Of a stretch of 40,198 bases of DNA, positions 16,607 to 25,653 are shown in pieces (positions within the stretch are counted from its first letter, which is position 1; each line of letters opens with the position of its first letter). A model generated the notes under the pieces. That model did not search any database. It was not told the origin of the DNA and worked only from the letters and a program-made list of their open reading frames with translations. The DNA is taken from the NCBI GenBank assembly GCA_030612585.1, contig JAUWNP010000019.1:1-40198 (forward strand), read 5' to 3'. The DNA comes from Anaerolineae bacterium. GTDB taxonomy: Bacteria > Chloroflexota > Anaerolineae > B4-G1. A program made the translations under genes and the position numbers.

Positions 16607-17158
16607 CTATAAGCCAACCTTGCCAGCCTTGCCGGCCTTGCGGCGAACGTACTCACCGACGTAACGAACCCCCTTGCCCTTATAGGGTTCCGGCGGCCGC
16701 CAAGCGCGGATCTCCGCTGCCACTCGCCCAACCAGTTCCTTGTCAATCCCACGCACCATAATCCGCTTTGAACGGGGCTCGACCTCGAACTGAATCCCCT
16801 CGGGCGGAACGATGTGCACAGAGTGGGAAAAGCCCAGGTGTAGCACCAGACTCCCATCTCCCTGCAAGTCCACCCGATACCCTACGCCGTGGATCTCCAA
16901 CTGCTTCTGGAAACCCTGCGTCACGCCAACCACCATATTATTCAGCAGTGCCCTAGTCAGACCGTGCAACGCCCGATGTTGCCGCTGATCGGTTGGACGA
17001 TGCACCTTCAACTGACCATCCTCCAACACAACCTTCATGTCCGGGTGGAACTCGCGGGAAAGGCTGCCTTTAGGCCCTATCACCGCCACCTGGATATCTT
17101 GAATCTCCACCCTCACCCCCTCGGGTAGAGGAATGGGCATACGACCAATCCGTGACAC
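16607..17158 (-). CDS. rplF: Ribosomal protein L6 (uL6)
   Basis: 183-residue protein at the factor-binding site of the large subunit. Two tandem alpha/beta domains: MSRIGRMPIPLPEGVRVEI and GPKGSLSREFHPDM in the first, VGYRVDLQGDGSLVLHLGFS in the second, ending in the signature IRAWRPPEPYKGKGVRYVGE, then YVRRKAGKAGK. The start is GTG at 17158. It is 19 bases after rpsH. Confidence 0.98.
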   Translation of the reverse strand: MSRIGRMPIPLPEGVRVEIQDIQVAVIGPKGSLSREFHPDMKVVLEDGQLKVHRPTDQRQHRALHGLTRALLNNMVVGVTQGFQKQLEIHGVGYRVDLQGDGSLVLHLGFSHSVHIVPPEGIQFEVEPRSKRIMVRGIDKELVGRVAAEIRAWRPPEPYKGKGVRYVGEYVRRKAGKAGKVGL

Positions 17159-17177
17159 TACCTGCCTCCCTCAACAC

Positions 17178-17585
17178 CTACCACACGTAGCACAGCACTT
17201 CACCGCCCACACCAAGACGGCGGGCTTGCTGTCCCGTCAACACCCCTTTGGGCGTCGAGAGAACAGTGATACCCATACCGCTTCGCACCCATGGTATCTC
17301 CAACGTGCGTGTATAGACACGACATCCCGGCTTGCTCACGCGCTTCAGTCCCGTGATGACTGGGCGGCGCTCCCTCCTCTCGCCCACATACTTAAGCCGG
17401 ATCACCAGTTGGGGTTGCGGGCGCTCATCCGTCACGTAATAATCACTGATGAATCCTTCGTCTTTTAGTATCTTGACAATCGCCACCTTGATCTTAGACG
17501 AAGGCATACGCACGCCGGGATGTCCCGCCATCACGGCATTGCGGACGCGTGTCAACATATCGGCTATTGGATCAGACATCGTCAT
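17178..17585 (-). CDS. rpsH: Ribosomal protein S8 (uS8)
   Basis: 135-residue protein binding the 16S central domain; in E. coli it represses the spc operon. Landmarks: [79 protein letters not shown], and GGEVLCYVW at the end. ATG at 17585 or two codons later at 17579; GAGGT is better spaced for the first. Confidence 0.98.
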   Translation of the reverse strand: MTMSDPIADMLTRVRNAVMAGHPGVRMPSSKIKVAIVKILKDEGFISDYYVTDERPQPQLVIRLKYVGERRERRPVITGLKRVSKPGCRVYTRTLEIPWVRSGMGITVLSTPKGVLTGQQARRLGVGGEVLCYVW

Positions 17586-17610
17586 TAAACAAGACCTCGC
17601 TTCCGCTTGC

Positions 17611-17793
17611 TCACCAACTCGACTTCACCACACCGGGGATCTCTCCCCTCAAGGCCAACTCCCGGAAGCAAATACGACACATTTGGAAGCGCCGTATGTA
17701 ACCCCGCGGCCGGCCACACCGCCTACAGCGGTTCCGCACCTGCACCTTATACTTGCGCCGCGCCTCTCGGATCGGTAGACACTTTCTCGCCAT
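17611..17793 (-). CDS. rpsN: Ribosomal protein S14 type Z (uS14), zinc-binding
   Basis: 60-residue short zinc-binding form: [59 protein letters not shown] and terminal W. The CxxC...CxxC cysteines hold zinc. This type replaces the about 100-residue zinc-free form of enterobacteria. Sits between rplE and rpsH. Confidence 0.98.
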   Translation of the reverse strand: MARKCLPIREARRKYKVQVRNRCRRCGRPRGYIRRFQMCRICFRELALRGEIPGVVKSSW

Positions 17794-17813
17794 GCTAACT
17801 TCTCCCGTCCAGA

Positions 17814-18359
17814 CTACCGGCCTCGGCGGCGGAACGGCATCCCTAACAACTCCAGCAGCCGTCGTCCCTGTTCATCCGTGCGGGCCGTAGTAACGATACT
17901 GATCTCCATGCCACGTATCTTGTCAATCGAGTCGTAGTTCACTTCAGGGAACATCAGTTGCTCACGCAACCCCAGCGTGAAGTTTCCATGCCCATCGAAG
18001 GTGTCGGAGACACCACGAAAGTCGCGCTGACGCGCCAACGCTACATTACACAACCGGTCTAGAAACGCCCACATGCGCTCCCCTCGTAGCGTCACCTTGA
18101 CGCCGACGGCACGGCCTTCTCGCAGCTTGAAAGCCGCGATGGATTTGCGCGCCCGAGTGATCACGGGCCGCTGCCCGGTGATCGTCGTAATGTCCTGCAC
18201 CGTGTGGTCCAGCGCCTTGGCGTTCTCCAGTGCCTCGCCCACACCCACGTTGACTACGACCTTCCGCAGGCGCGGCACCTCCATAACATTCCTGTATCCG
18301 AAGTCCTCCATCAGTGCGGGCCGGACCTCTTCGCGATAAAGCCTCTGCAAACGCTGCAT
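17814..18359 (-). CDS. rplE: Ribosomal protein L5 (uL5)
   Basis: 181-residue 5S rRNA- and P-tRNA-contacting protein. Landmarks: [116 protein letters not shown] chose the ATG at 18359 because AGGAAGG lies nine bases upstream and the length then matches the family; the TTG at 18383 is less likely. Confidence 0.96.
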   Translation of the reverse strand: MQRLQRLYREEVRPALMEDFGYRNVMEVPRLRKVVVNVGVGEALENAKALDHTVQDITTITGQRPVITRARKSIAAFKLREGRAVGVKVTLRGERMWAFLDRLCNVALARQRDFRGVSDTFDGHGNFTLGLREQLMFPEVNYDSIDKIRGMEISIVTTARTDEQGRRLLELLGMPFRRRGR

Positions 18360-18386
18360 CAGTTTTTGCCTTCCTACCCTCAACTA

Positions 18387-18710
18387 CTAGTCAATCGCCT
18401 CGCCGCACTTCCTGCACACCCGCATTTTGCGCCCATCCTGCACCGCAAACCCCACGCGGGTGGACTGATCACACTGTGGACACACCAGCATAACATTAGA
18501 GATGTGAATCGGGGCCTCGAGATCGATGACGCCGGCCTTGACCTCACCACGCTTGGTGCGAACAGGACGCTGGTGCTTCTTGATAATGTTGATCCCAGAG
18601 ACAAGAACCCGCCCCGCTTTCGGAAAGACCTGCTGAACCGTGCCCCGTATCCCCCGGTCGTTACCAGAAATCACTTCTACTGTATCACCTTCTTTGACTC
18701 GGTTGCTCAC
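18387..18710 (-). CDS. rplX: Ribosomal protein L24 (uL24) with zinc-ribbon-like tail
   Basis: 107-residue assembly-initiator protein with an N-terminal KOW domain (VKEGDTVEVISGNDRGIRGT, VLVSGINIIKKHQRP). The C-terminal half has CPQC and CRKC pairs about 20 residues apart, as in many thermophilic and Gram-positive L24 proteins. GTG start at 18710 with AGGAG eight bases upstream. Confidence 0.97.
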   Translation of the reverse strand: MSNRVKEGDTVEVISGNDRGIRGTVQQVFPKAGRVLVSGINIIKKHQRPVRTKRGEVKAGVIDLEAPIHISNVMLVCPQCDQSTRVGFAVQDGRKMRVCRKCGEAID

Positions 18711-18736
18711 TCTGCATACTCCTGTCAGTCGCCGCC

Positions 18737-19108
18737 CTACAATACCTCAGGAGCCAGCGAGACAATCTTCATAAAACCCTTCTCCCGCAACTCGCGGGCC
18801 ACTGGCCCGAAGATACGCGAGCCTTTCGGATTCCGGCTTTCTCCATCTAGGAGCACCACCGCGTTGTCGTCGAACCGGATGCCGGAGCCGTCAGGGCGGC
18901 GGTACTCTTTCGCCGTGCGCACAATCACGGCCCGCACGATCTCCCCTTTCTTCACCTGCGCTGTCGGGGTAGACTGCTTCACCGTCGCCACGACGATGTC
19001 GCCCACGCCGCCATACCGCCGTCTGGAGCCGCCCAACACCCGGATGACGAGAATTTCCCGCGCCCCGGTGTTATCGGCCACCCGCAGGCGGCTCTCCTGC
19101 TGGATCAT
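18737..19108 (-). CDS. rplN: Ribosomal protein L14 (uL14)
   Basis: 123-residue intersubunit-bridge protein. Landmarks: [120 protein letters not shown]. The ATG overlaps the rpsQ stop (ATGA), indicating coupled translation. Confidence 0.98.
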   Translation of the reverse strand: MIQQESRLRVADNTGAREILVIRVLGGSRRRYGGVGDIVVATVKQSTPTAQVKKGEIVRAVIVRTAKEYRRPDGSGIRFDDNAVVLLDGESRNPKGSRIFGPVARELREKGFMKIVSLAPEVL

Positions 19109-19392
19109 CGTTCAACCTCCGCCACTCCGCCTTCGGCCTGCTTCAATATCCGTTCCACGACCCAGCGCTTCTCACGGCTCAGCGGGCGGGATTCGACAAT
19201 GCGCACCAAATCACCAACGTGACAGCGATTCCATTCGTCATGAGCCTTGTACTTCTTCGCCCGGCGCAGTACCTTGCCGTATCGCGGGTGGCGCACCAGG
19301 CGCTCGACCCGCACTACTACAGTCTTATCCATCTTATCACTCATTACGCGACCAACCAACTGTTTCCTTGTAGAAACGTGTCGTCCTCTCAC
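19105..19392 (-). CDS. rpsQ: Ribosomal protein S17 (uS17)
   Basis: 95-residue OB-fold protein binding 16S rRNA early in assembly. Landmarks: [77 protein letters not shown] start at 19392 overlaps the rpmC stop by four bases, and the stop overlaps rplN by four bases, so rpmC-rpsQ-rplN are tightly coupled. Confidence 0.97.
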   Translation of the reverse strand: MRGRHVSTRKQLVGRVMSDKMDKTVVVRVERLVRHPRYGKVLRRAKKYKAHDEWNRCHVGDLVRIVESRPLSREKRWVVERILKQAEGGVAEVER

Positions 19393-19610
19393 TGTGCCTC
19401 GCCTCCCCCCGCCAACTCAGCACTCAACTCGCGCTCGCGCAGGACTGTCTTCATCCGGGCGGCGTCACGCTTCACAGCACTGATCCGGCTGTGATCTTCT
19501 AGACGCCCCATAGCCAACTCACGGCGCAGAGCGAAGATCTCCCGATAGGTCTCCTCTAACCGCCTTTGCAACTCTTCCGTAGTCCAGATCCGAATCTCCC
19601 GTGCCTGCAT
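19389..19610 (-). CDS. rpmC: Ribosomal protein L29 (uL29)
   Basis: 73-residue two-helix protein at the tunnel exit, part of the docking site for signal recognition particle and trigger factor. Landmarks: ARE(I)[56 protein letters not shown] chose the ATG at 19610 (MQAREIRI), with AGGAG upstream; the frame to 19643 would run into rplP. The C-terminus has a short Gly/Ala/Glu tail. Confidence 0.95.
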   Translation of the reverse strand: MQAREIRIWTTEELQRRLEETYREIFALRRELAMGRLEDHSRISAVKRDAARMKTVLRERELSAELAGGGEAQ

Positions 19611-19617
19611 CCCACTC

Positions 19618-20037
19618 CTACCCCCCCACAGAGATCTCTTCACGCCTTACAAACTGGCACTTGATGGGCAACTTATGGGCCGCCAAACGCATCGCCTCGC
19701 GTGCCATCTCTTCAGACACACCGCTCAGTTCGAACATAATGCGGCCCGGCTTGACCACGGCCACCCAATGATCCACTGCCCCCTTGCCCTTGCCCATGCG
19801 CGTCTCGGCTGGCCTGGCCGTGACCGGCTTATCAGGGAAGATACGAATCCAGTACTTCCCACGCCGTCGCACGTGACGCACGATTGCCCGTCGCGCTGCC
19901 TCAATCTGACGCGCCGTGACCCACGCTGGCTCCAGGGCTTGTAATCCGTACTCCCCGAATGTGACCTTAGTCCCGCGCGTAGCCTTGCCCTTCATCCGGC
20001 CGCGCATCTGTTTGCGATACTTCACCCGCTTTGGCAT
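19618..20037 (-). CDS. rplP: Ribosomal protein L16 (uL16)
   Basis: 139-residue protein that helps position tRNAs in the large-subunit A site. Landmarks: [98 protein letters not shown], and [15 protein letters not shown]. An in-frame ATG two codons earlier (20043) is possible. Confidence 0.98.
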   Translation of the reverse strand: MPKRVKYRKQMRGRMKGKATRGTKVTFGEYGLQALEPAWVTARQIEAARRAIVRHVRRRGKYWIRIFPDKPVTARPAETRMGKGKGAVDHWVAVVKPGRIMFELSGVSEEMAREAMRLAAHKLPIKCQFVRREEISVGG

Positions 20038-20108
20038 CAACATCGTCGTGCCACCTCTCTAAACCCCTCCCCGAAGCAGGAAAGGGAATCTGCCAGCCCC
20101 TTGTGCAC

Positions 20109-20771
20109 CTAGGTGATAAAGGGCTCTCCCCCTTCACTCGCCTCAGGCAACACCTCGCCTTTGTAGATCCACACCTTCACCCCGATACGGCCATAACTTG
20201 TGAGCGCCTCTTCCTGAGCATAATCAATGTCGGCGCGCAAGGTATGCAATGGCACTCGCCCATCGCGCTGCCATGCCTTACGCGCCATTTCAGCCCCAGA
20301 CAGACGTCCCTTGCACGCAACCCTAATACCCTGCGCACCGGCACGCATCGCTGCCTGCACTGCCCGCTTCATCGCCCGGCCGTGAGAAATGCGCCGCTCC
20401 AATTGGGCTATGATATTCTCCGCCACCAACTTGGCGTCTAGTTCAGGCTGCGCTATCTCCTGCACATCCACGGAGACCCGCTTGCCGGTCATCTCCTCCA
20501 GTTCCTTACGCAGCATCTTGACCGAGGCACCTTTGCGCCCGATGACGATGCCAGGCCTTGCTGTCCAGATCGTTATCGAAACCTGTTTCGGGAAACGTTC
20601 GATCTCAACCAGAGAAATGCCCGCGCGCCTAAGAGTGTCCTCAATGAGCCGGCGAATTCTCAGATCTTCGTGCAGCAGGTTGGCGTAATCGTCGCCCTCC
20701 GCGTACCAGCGTGCTTTCCAGTCCCTGATTACTCCGATCCTGAAGCCATAGGGGTGAACCTTGCGTCCCAA
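20109..20771 (-). CDS. rpsC: Ribosomal protein S3 (uS3)
   Basis: 220-residue protein at the mRNA entry channel. Landmarks: [40 protein letters not shown], the KH motif [59 protein letters not shown], and [20 protein letters not shown]. The start is TTG at 20771, with AGGAGG upstream; no ATG fits the conserved N-terminus. One of two TTG starts among the core genes here. Confidence 0.98.
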   Translation of the reverse strand: MGRKVHPYGFRIGVIRDWKARWYAEGDDYANLLHEDLRIRRLIEDTLRRAGISLVEIERFPKQVSITIWTARPGIVIGRKGASVKMLRKELEEMTGKRVSVDVQEIAQPELDAKLVAENIIAQLERRISHGRAMKRAVQAAMRAGAQGIRVACKGRLSGAEMARKAWQRDGRVPLHTLRADIDYAQEEALTSYGRIGVKVWIYKGEVLPEASEGGEPFIT

Positions 20772-20816
20772 GCCACTCCTCCTTAACTCAACCGCTAGCC
20801 ATCGTTATCCTAACTG

Positions 20817-21188
20817 CTAATCCAACCGCTGACCGCTAATATCCTCCAGCACCACCGTAATGTGCGAGGAACGTTTACGGATTGGCCGCCAGCGACCACG
20901 TCCGCCAAAGCGCGATCGCAGGCCCTTTCCGGGCATCACACCAGGCCCATCATCGGCCACTATATGTACCACGTACAGATCGTCACGCGGTATTCCGAAA
21001 TTCTCCTCCGCGTTCGCGATGGCAGAACGGATCAGTTTGGAGACCGGACGCGCCGCTGCGTGGGGCAGAAAATCCAACACCGTCAATGCCTTGTCAGCGT
21101 GCAACCCACGTACCTGGTTAATCACCCGCCGAACTTTGCGTGCCGGCATCGGCACGTGCTTCGCCCGGGCCAGTACCTCCGTGCCCAT
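20817..21188 (-). CDS. rplV: Ribosomal protein L22 (uL22)
   Basis: 123-residue protein whose long hairpin lines the exit tunnel at the macrolide site. Landmarks: ARAKHVPMPARKVRRVINQV, RGLHADKALTVLDFLPHAAA, AIANAEENFGIPRDDLYVVH, and the loop FGGRGRWRPIRKRSSHITVV. I chose the ATG at 21188 because GAGGAGG is spaced eight bases away; an ATG at 21194 is two codons earlier, and the frame reaching 21338 would lie inside rpsS. Confidence 0.96.
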   Translation of the reverse strand: MGTEVLARAKHVPMPARKVRRVINQVRGLHADKALTVLDFLPHAAARPVSKLIRSAIANAEENFGIPRDDLYVVHIVADDGPGVMPGKGLRSRFGGRGRWRPIRKRSSHITVVLEDISGQRLD

Positions 21189-21201
21189 ACTCATCCCCTC
21201 C

Positions 21202-21489
21202 TCACTGCACCCGGCCTTTTCTCTCTCTGACAATGTGCCCTCGGAAAGTACGGGTGGGAGCAAACTCACCCAACTTATGCCCCACCATATCCTCCGTGAC
21301 ATAAATCGGCACATGCCGCCGGCCATCGTGAACGGCAATGGTATGCCCGATCATGTGTGGGAAGATCGTCGAAGCCCGAGACCAGGTACGGATCAATCGC
21401 TTTTCACCCATCTGATTCATGCGCTCAATCTTCTTCAATAACTTCGGATCTACATACGGTATCGGTCTCTTTAGTGGCGATCGTGACAT
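21202..21489 (-). CDS. rpsS: Ribosomal protein S19 (uS19)
   Basis: 95-residue head protein near the A site. Landmarks: [73 protein letters not shown]. The conserved N-terminus points to the ATG at 21489; an alternative in-frame start at 21513 adds eight residues. Confidence 0.97.
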   Translation of the reverse strand: MSRSPLKRPIPYVDPKLLKKIERMNQMGEKRLIRTWSRASTIFPHMIGHTIAVHDGRRHVPIYVTEDMVGHKLGEFAPTRTFRGHIVRERKGRVQ

Positions 21490-21524
21490 TACCTGTGCCT
21501 CCCCGCTCCTCAACCACCTGAACT

Positions 21525-22361
21525 CTATCGCCGCCGCTTGCCACGCCGGCGCACGATGTACTTACTGGTAGCCTTATTGCGTCGTGTCTTCTTACCTAGA
21601 GTCTTCTTCCCCCAGGGTGACTTGGGGCTCGGCATACCAATCGGCGACCTACCCTCGCCGCCGCCATGAGGATGATCGCGAGGCGACATAGCCGAGCCAC
21701 GCACCGCTGGACGCCATCCCAGCCAGCGCCTCCGGCCAGCCTTGCCCAACTTGATGTTGCCGTGGTCCACGTTGCCCACTTGGCCTATGGTGGCCATGCA
21801 ATCCTTGCGCACCAACCTCATCTCGCCGCTGGGGAGACGCAACGTTACGTAGTCACCCTCCTGAGCCAGTACTTGTGCCGACGTACCGGCCGAGCGCACC
21901 ATCTGCCCTCCCCGTCCCGGGTACAACTCGATGTTATGCACCAGCGTGCCGAGTGGGATACGTGCAAGTGGGAGCGCGTTACCCACACGGATCTCCGCAT
22001 CCTCCCCGCTCATCACCGTATCGCCCACCTGCAACCCCAGTGGCGCGATGACATACCGCTTCTCGCCGTCATCGTAGACCAGCAACGCGATTCGTGCCGA
22101 GCGATTGGGATCATACTCGATGCTCCCCACTCGCGCCGAAATGCCCACCTTATCGCGCTTGAAATCAATCAACCGGTATCGTCGCTTGTGCCCACCACCC
22201 CGATGGCGCACCGTGATACGTCCCTGCACGTTACGGCCAGCCCGTTTGCGCAATGGGCGCAGCAGGCTGCGCTCCGGTTTCGTGCGCGTGACCTCCTCAA
22301 AAGTCGAACCGGTCATCCCCCGCCGGCCGGGTGAGGTGGGCTTATACGTCTTTATCGCCAT
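21525..22361 (-). CDS. rplB: Ribosomal protein L2 (uL2)
   Basis: 278-residue core protein near the peptidyl-transferase centre. Landmarks: [100 protein letters not shown], and [20 protein letters not shown], which contains the conserved functional His. Only 2 bases separate it from rplW. Confidence 0.98.
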   Translation of the reverse strand: MAIKTYKPTSPGRRGMTGSTFEEVTRTKPERSLLRPLRKRAGRNVQGRITVRHRGGGHKRRYRLIDFKRDKVGISARVGSIEYDPNRSARIALLVYDDGEKRYVIAPLGLQVGDTVMSGEDAEIRVGNALPLARIPLGTLVHNIELYPGRGGQMVRSAGTSAQVLAQEGDYVTLRLPSGEMRLVRKDCMATIGQVGNVDHGNIKLGKAGRRRWLGWRPAVRGSAMSPRDHPHGGGEGRSPIGMPSPKSPWGKKTLGKKTRRNKATSKYIVRRRGKRRR

Positions 22362-22363
22362 AC

Positions 22364-22657
22364 TTACACCCCCTCAAACACATCCAGCCGCTGATCCTCT
22401 GCCAGAGTGACCACAGCCTTCTTCCACGGTGGGCGGCGCACCATCCGGCGGCGTCCGCGCCGTTTGGTAGCCTTGGCCGGCATGTTCATCATATTGACCG
22501 TCACAACGTCCACCCCAAAAATAGCCTCTATCGCCCGCTTCACCTCGATCTTGTTCACACGCCGGTCTACCTCGAAGGTGTACTGCCTTAACTCCGAGGC
22601 CTGATAGCGCGTCTTCTCCGTATCAATCGGCCGGATGATAACTTTGTAGGGATTCAT
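22364..22657 (-). CDS. rplW: Ribosomal protein L23 (uL23)
   Basis: 97-residue protein at the tunnel exit, the docking site for trigger factor. Landmarks: [60 protein letters not shown], then a basic loop [20 protein letters not shown]. Normal length. Confidence 0.97.
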   Translation of the reverse strand: MNPYKVIIRPIDTEKTRYQASELRQYTFEVDRRVNKIEVKRAIEAIFGVDVVTVNMMNMPAKATKRRGRRRMVRRPPWKKAVVTLAEDQRLDVFEGV

Positions 22658-22664
22658 CGTTCAC

Positions 22665-23285
22665 CTATCCCAAAATGTCCTCGACCACTTGCAACGCGCC
22701 CAACGGCATCAACACGTGATCATATTCCAACAAGTCACGGACGTTGAGGTAACTGGCTCGCAACGTCTTCACCTGCGGCAGGTTACGCGCCGACCTCTCC
22801 ACCGTTTCATTCCGCTCCGGCAGCAAGATCAGCACACGCCGATCCAGTCCCAGACTCCTCAACACTGCCAGCATCTCCTTGGTCTTGGGCACTTCCATTT
22901 CCAACGCGTCCAGCACGACAATCTGATCCTCTGTCGCCTTAACCGATAGCGCCGAGCATAGCGCTGCACGTCGCATCTTACGCGGCATCTTCTTGGTGTA
23001 CTTGCGTGGCCTCGGCCCATGTGCGACCCCACCGCCGACGAACAGGTTGGCGTTACGACTGCCGTGGCGTGCTCTCCCGGTACCTTTCTGCCGATACCAC
23101 TTGGCCTTAGTGCGATTCACCTCGCCACGCGATTTCGTCTTGTGTGTCCCCAGGTGAGCATTCGCCAACTGACGCACCAATGCCTGATGCATCAACGGCA
23201 CATTGACTGGGACCTCGAAGATGTCGGAGCGCAGTTCGACCTCACCGACCTTTTCTCCCCTGGCATTGTACATCGGAATATCCAT
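22665..23285 (-). CDS. rplD: Ribosomal protein L4 (uL4)
   Basis: 206-residue protein with a tunnel-lining loop; in E. coli it also represses the S10 operon. Landmarks: [80 protein letters not shown], and [21 protein letters not shown] chose the ATG at 23285, preceded by AGGAG; a GTG at 23297 overlaps the rplC stop (GTGA) and would add MRRA. Confidence 0.97.
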   Translation of the reverse strand: MDIPMYNARGEKVGEVELRSDIFEVPVNVPLMHQALVRQLANAHLGTHKTKSRGEVNRTKAKWYRQKGTGRARHGSRNANLFVGGGVAHGPRPRKYTKKMPRKMRRAALCSALSVKATEDQIVVLDALEMEVPKTKEMLAVLRSLGLDRRVLILLPERNETVERSARNLPQVKTLRASYLNVRDLLEYDHVLMPLGALQVVEDILG

Positions 23286-23293
23286 GGCTCTCC

Positions 23294-23962
23294 TCACAGG
23301 CCGCCCCTCATACCCCGTCGCCTCGCCAACTCTCTTGACTTACGAGCCTGCTTGATCATCACCAGTCCGCCTTTAGCACCCGGCACACTGCCACGCACCG
23401 CCAGCAGGTTCCGCTCCGAGTCCACCAACTCCACCCGCAGATCCTGTGCCGTCACCCTGACGCCACCCATACGGCCGGGCATCCGCTGCCCCTTCCACAC
23501 GCGCCCCGGGGCAGCACAAGCGCCGATAGAACCAGGCGCGCGCTGCCGATCCGACTGCCCGTGTGTCTTAGGGCCGCCCCTGAAGCCGTATCGCTTGACC
23601 ACGCCCGCGAAACCACGCCCTTTCGAGGTGCCTACTACGTCCACCCGGTCTCCTATCTCAAAGACATCCACCAGGACACGTTGTCCTTCTTCAATATCTT
23701 CGTCCTCTCGCAGGCGAAACTCCCGCAGATGGCGCAACGAGGGCAACTCATTGCGTGCCAGATGTCCTGTCTCGCCACCGCTCACTCGCTGCGGCTTCAC
23801 TTCCCCAAAGCCCAGTTGAACAGCCTCATACCCATCCTGCTCGAGCGTCCTGACCTGGGTCACGTAGCACGGCCCCGCCTCGACAACAGTCACAGGGATA
23901 GCCTCGCCCTGCTCATTGAATATCTGCGTCATTCCGACCTTTCTGCCCAAGATTGCCTTCAC
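23294..23962 (-). CDS. rplC: Ribosomal protein L3 (uL3)
   Basis: 222-residue early-assembly protein reaching the peptidyl-transferase centre. Landmarks: [121 protein letters not shown] start at 23962 with GGGGAGG six bases upstream. The 121-base gap to rpsJ is the longest inside the cluster; I see no clear promoter in it. Confidence 0.97.
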   Translation of the reverse strand: MKAILGRKVGMTQIFNEQGEAIPVTVVEAGPCYVTQVRTLEQDGYEAVQLGFGEVKPQRVSGGETGHLARNELPSLRHLREFRLREDEDIEEGQRVLVDVFEIGDRVDVVGTSKGRGFAGVVKRYGFRGGPKTHGQSDRQRAPGSIGACAAPGRVWKGQRMPGRMGGVRVTAQDLRVELVDSERNLLAVRGSVPGAKGGLVMIKQARKSRELARRRGMRGGL

Positions 23963-24083
23963 ACCAATACCTCCCCAGGAGACTGCTAGCCCCAGGCAAC
24001 AACCGCATCATCCCCATGCCGGAAGGGACAGTTTATGAAGAGAGAGTAGACACCTCTCCTCCTACTCCGCCGCCTCTCACCTG

Positions 24084-24392
24084 CTACAATTTAATCTCGA
24101 TATCTACACCGGCCGGCAGATTAAGCCGCATCAAAGAATCGATGGTCTTGTTGTTCGGCTCAATGACGTCAATCAGCCGCTTGTGGGTACGGATCTCAAA
24201 ATGCTCGTGCGAGTCCTTGTCAATGAAAGTCGAGCGACGAACGGTAAAACGCTCGATCCTGGTCGGCAGTGGCACAGGACCCACCACTGTAGCACCTGTA
24301 CGCTCCGCCGTCTCCACGATGCGCTTGGCTGATTCATCAAGCACGCGATGATCGTAAGCCTTCAACCGGATGCGGATCTTCTGCTTGGCCAT
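24084..24392 (-). CDS. rpsJ: Ribosomal protein S10 (uS10)
   Basis: 102-residue head protein, also the NusE transcription factor. Landmarks: [98 protein letters not shown]. It begins only 10 bases after tuf, so the str and S10 groups are fused into one transcription unit. Confidence 0.98.
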   Translation of the reverse strand: MAKQKIRIRLKAYDHRVLDESAKRIVETAERTGATVVGPVPLPTRIERFTVRRSTFIDKDSHEHFEIRTHKRLIDVIEPNNKTIDSLMRLNLPAGVDIEIKL

Positions 24393-24402
24393 GCTCCGTC
24401 AC

Positions 24403-25620
24403 CTAGTCCAGTATCTTCGTGACGACACCTGCGCCGACGGTCAGGCCGCCCTCGCGGACGGCAAAACGGGAACCCTCCTCGACGGCAACCTGTTCGATCA
24501 ACTCCACCTCCAGGTTGACGTTGTCACCCGGCATCACCATCTCAACCCCTTCCGGCAGGTGGACCTCTCCCGTCACATCCATCGTGCGGATAAAGAACTG
24601 CGGGCGGTAGCCTCTGAAGAAGGCCTTATGACGGCCACCCTCGTCCTTCCGCAGCACGTATACCTCACTCATAAAGCGCCGGTGAGCCTGGATAGTGCCT
24701 GGGATAGCGACGACCTGACCTCGCCTCACTTCATCACGATCCACACCACGAAGGAGCAAACCGGCGTTATCGCCCGCCACGACCTTGCTGAGAATCTTAT
24801 GGAACATCTCCATCGAGGTGACCACTGTCTCGCGGGGCCTCTCCTGCAACCCGACGATCTCGACATCGGTCATTGGCAACATTGTACCGCGATCCACACG
24901 GCCAGTGACAACCGTGCCCCGGCCCTTGATGGAGAACACATCCTCAATGTACATCAGGAATGGTTTGTCCTCATCGCGCGCGGGCGTGGGGATGTAGTCA
25001 TCTACCACCCGCATCAACTCCCAGATGGACTGGTACTCCGGCGCATCGGGGTCAGTGCTCTCGCTCTGCAGCGCCTTGAGGGCACTCCCGCGTACGATGG
25101 GCGTCTCGTCGCCAGGGAAGCCGTAGCCGTCGAGCAACTCCCGTAATTCCAACTCGACCAGCTCTAGCAACTCTGGATCGTCCATCAGGTCTACCTTGTT
25201 CAGGTAGACCACAACGGCCGGCACGTTCACCTGGTAGGCCAGAAGCACGTGCTCCCGCGTCTGTGGCATAGGGCCATCCGTGGCCGAAACGACCAGGATC
25301 GCCCCGTCCATCTGTGCCGCCCCGGTGATCATGTTCTTGATGTAGTCCCGGTGGCCGGGGCAGTCAATGTGGGCATAGTGCCGGTTGTCCGTCTCGTACT
25401 CGACGTGAGCGATGGCCACGGTCAGAATCTTCGTCGCGTCACGGCGGAACATCTTCACGTCGGCCTTCGCCACCTCCTCATAGGACTTGTACTCGGAAAG
25501 CCCTTTGAGGGACAAAGTCTTGGTTATGGCCGCTGTGAGCGTCGTCTTACCATGGTCAATGTGCCCGATGGTGCCCACGTTGACATGTGGCTTTGTACGT
25601 TCATATTTTTGCTTCGCCAT
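24403..25620 (-). CDS. tuf: Elongation factor Tu with an atypical switch I
   Basis: 405-residue GTPase that brings aminoacyl-tRNA to the ribosome. G domain: P-loop [19 protein letters not shown] (its last His is the catalytic residue), NKVD and a SAL motif, all present. Domains 2 and 3 are full: [57 protein letters not shown]. Unusual: where nearly all EF-Tu have PEEKARGITI, this protein reads [10 protein letters not shown]. It keeps the Mg2+-binding Thr but loses the RG pair. DCPGH is followed by RDY instead of ADY, as in archaeal and eukaryotic EF1A. Good AAAGGAG ribosome-binding site. It could be the main copy or a divergent one of two. Confidence 0.96.
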   Translation of the reverse strand: MAKQKYERTKPHVNVGTIGHIDHGKTTLTAAITKTLSLKGLSEYKSYEEVAKADVKMFRRDATKILTVAIAHVEYETDNRHYAHIDCPGHRDYIKNMITGAAQMDGAILVVSATDGPMPQTREHVLLAYQVNVPAVVVYLNKVDLMDDPELLELVELELRELLDGYGFPGDETPIVRGSALKALQSESTDPDAPEYQSIWELMRVVDDYIPTPARDEDKPFLMYIEDVFSIKGRGTVVTGRVDRGTMLPMTDVEIVGLQERPRETVVTSMEMFHKILSKVVAGDNAGLLLRGVDRDEVRRGQVVAIPGTIQAHRRFMSEVYVLRKDEGGRHKAFFRGYRPQFFIRTMDVTGEVHLPEGVEMVMPGDNVNLEVELIEQVAVEEGSRFAVREGGLTVGAGVVTKILD

Positions 25621-25653
25621 TTCTCACTCCTTTCGGATGCTCTAATGCTGCAC

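Noticed and set aside
18204..19373. 389-codon plus-strand frame opposite rplE-rplX-rplN-rpsQ
   Set aside because: It spans four well-supported ribosomal genes on the other strand and shows no domain.
21195..21338. N-terminal extension of rplV
   Set aside because: It lies inside rpsS in another frame and lacks L22 homology; the ATG at 21188 has a proper Shine-Dalgarno sequence.
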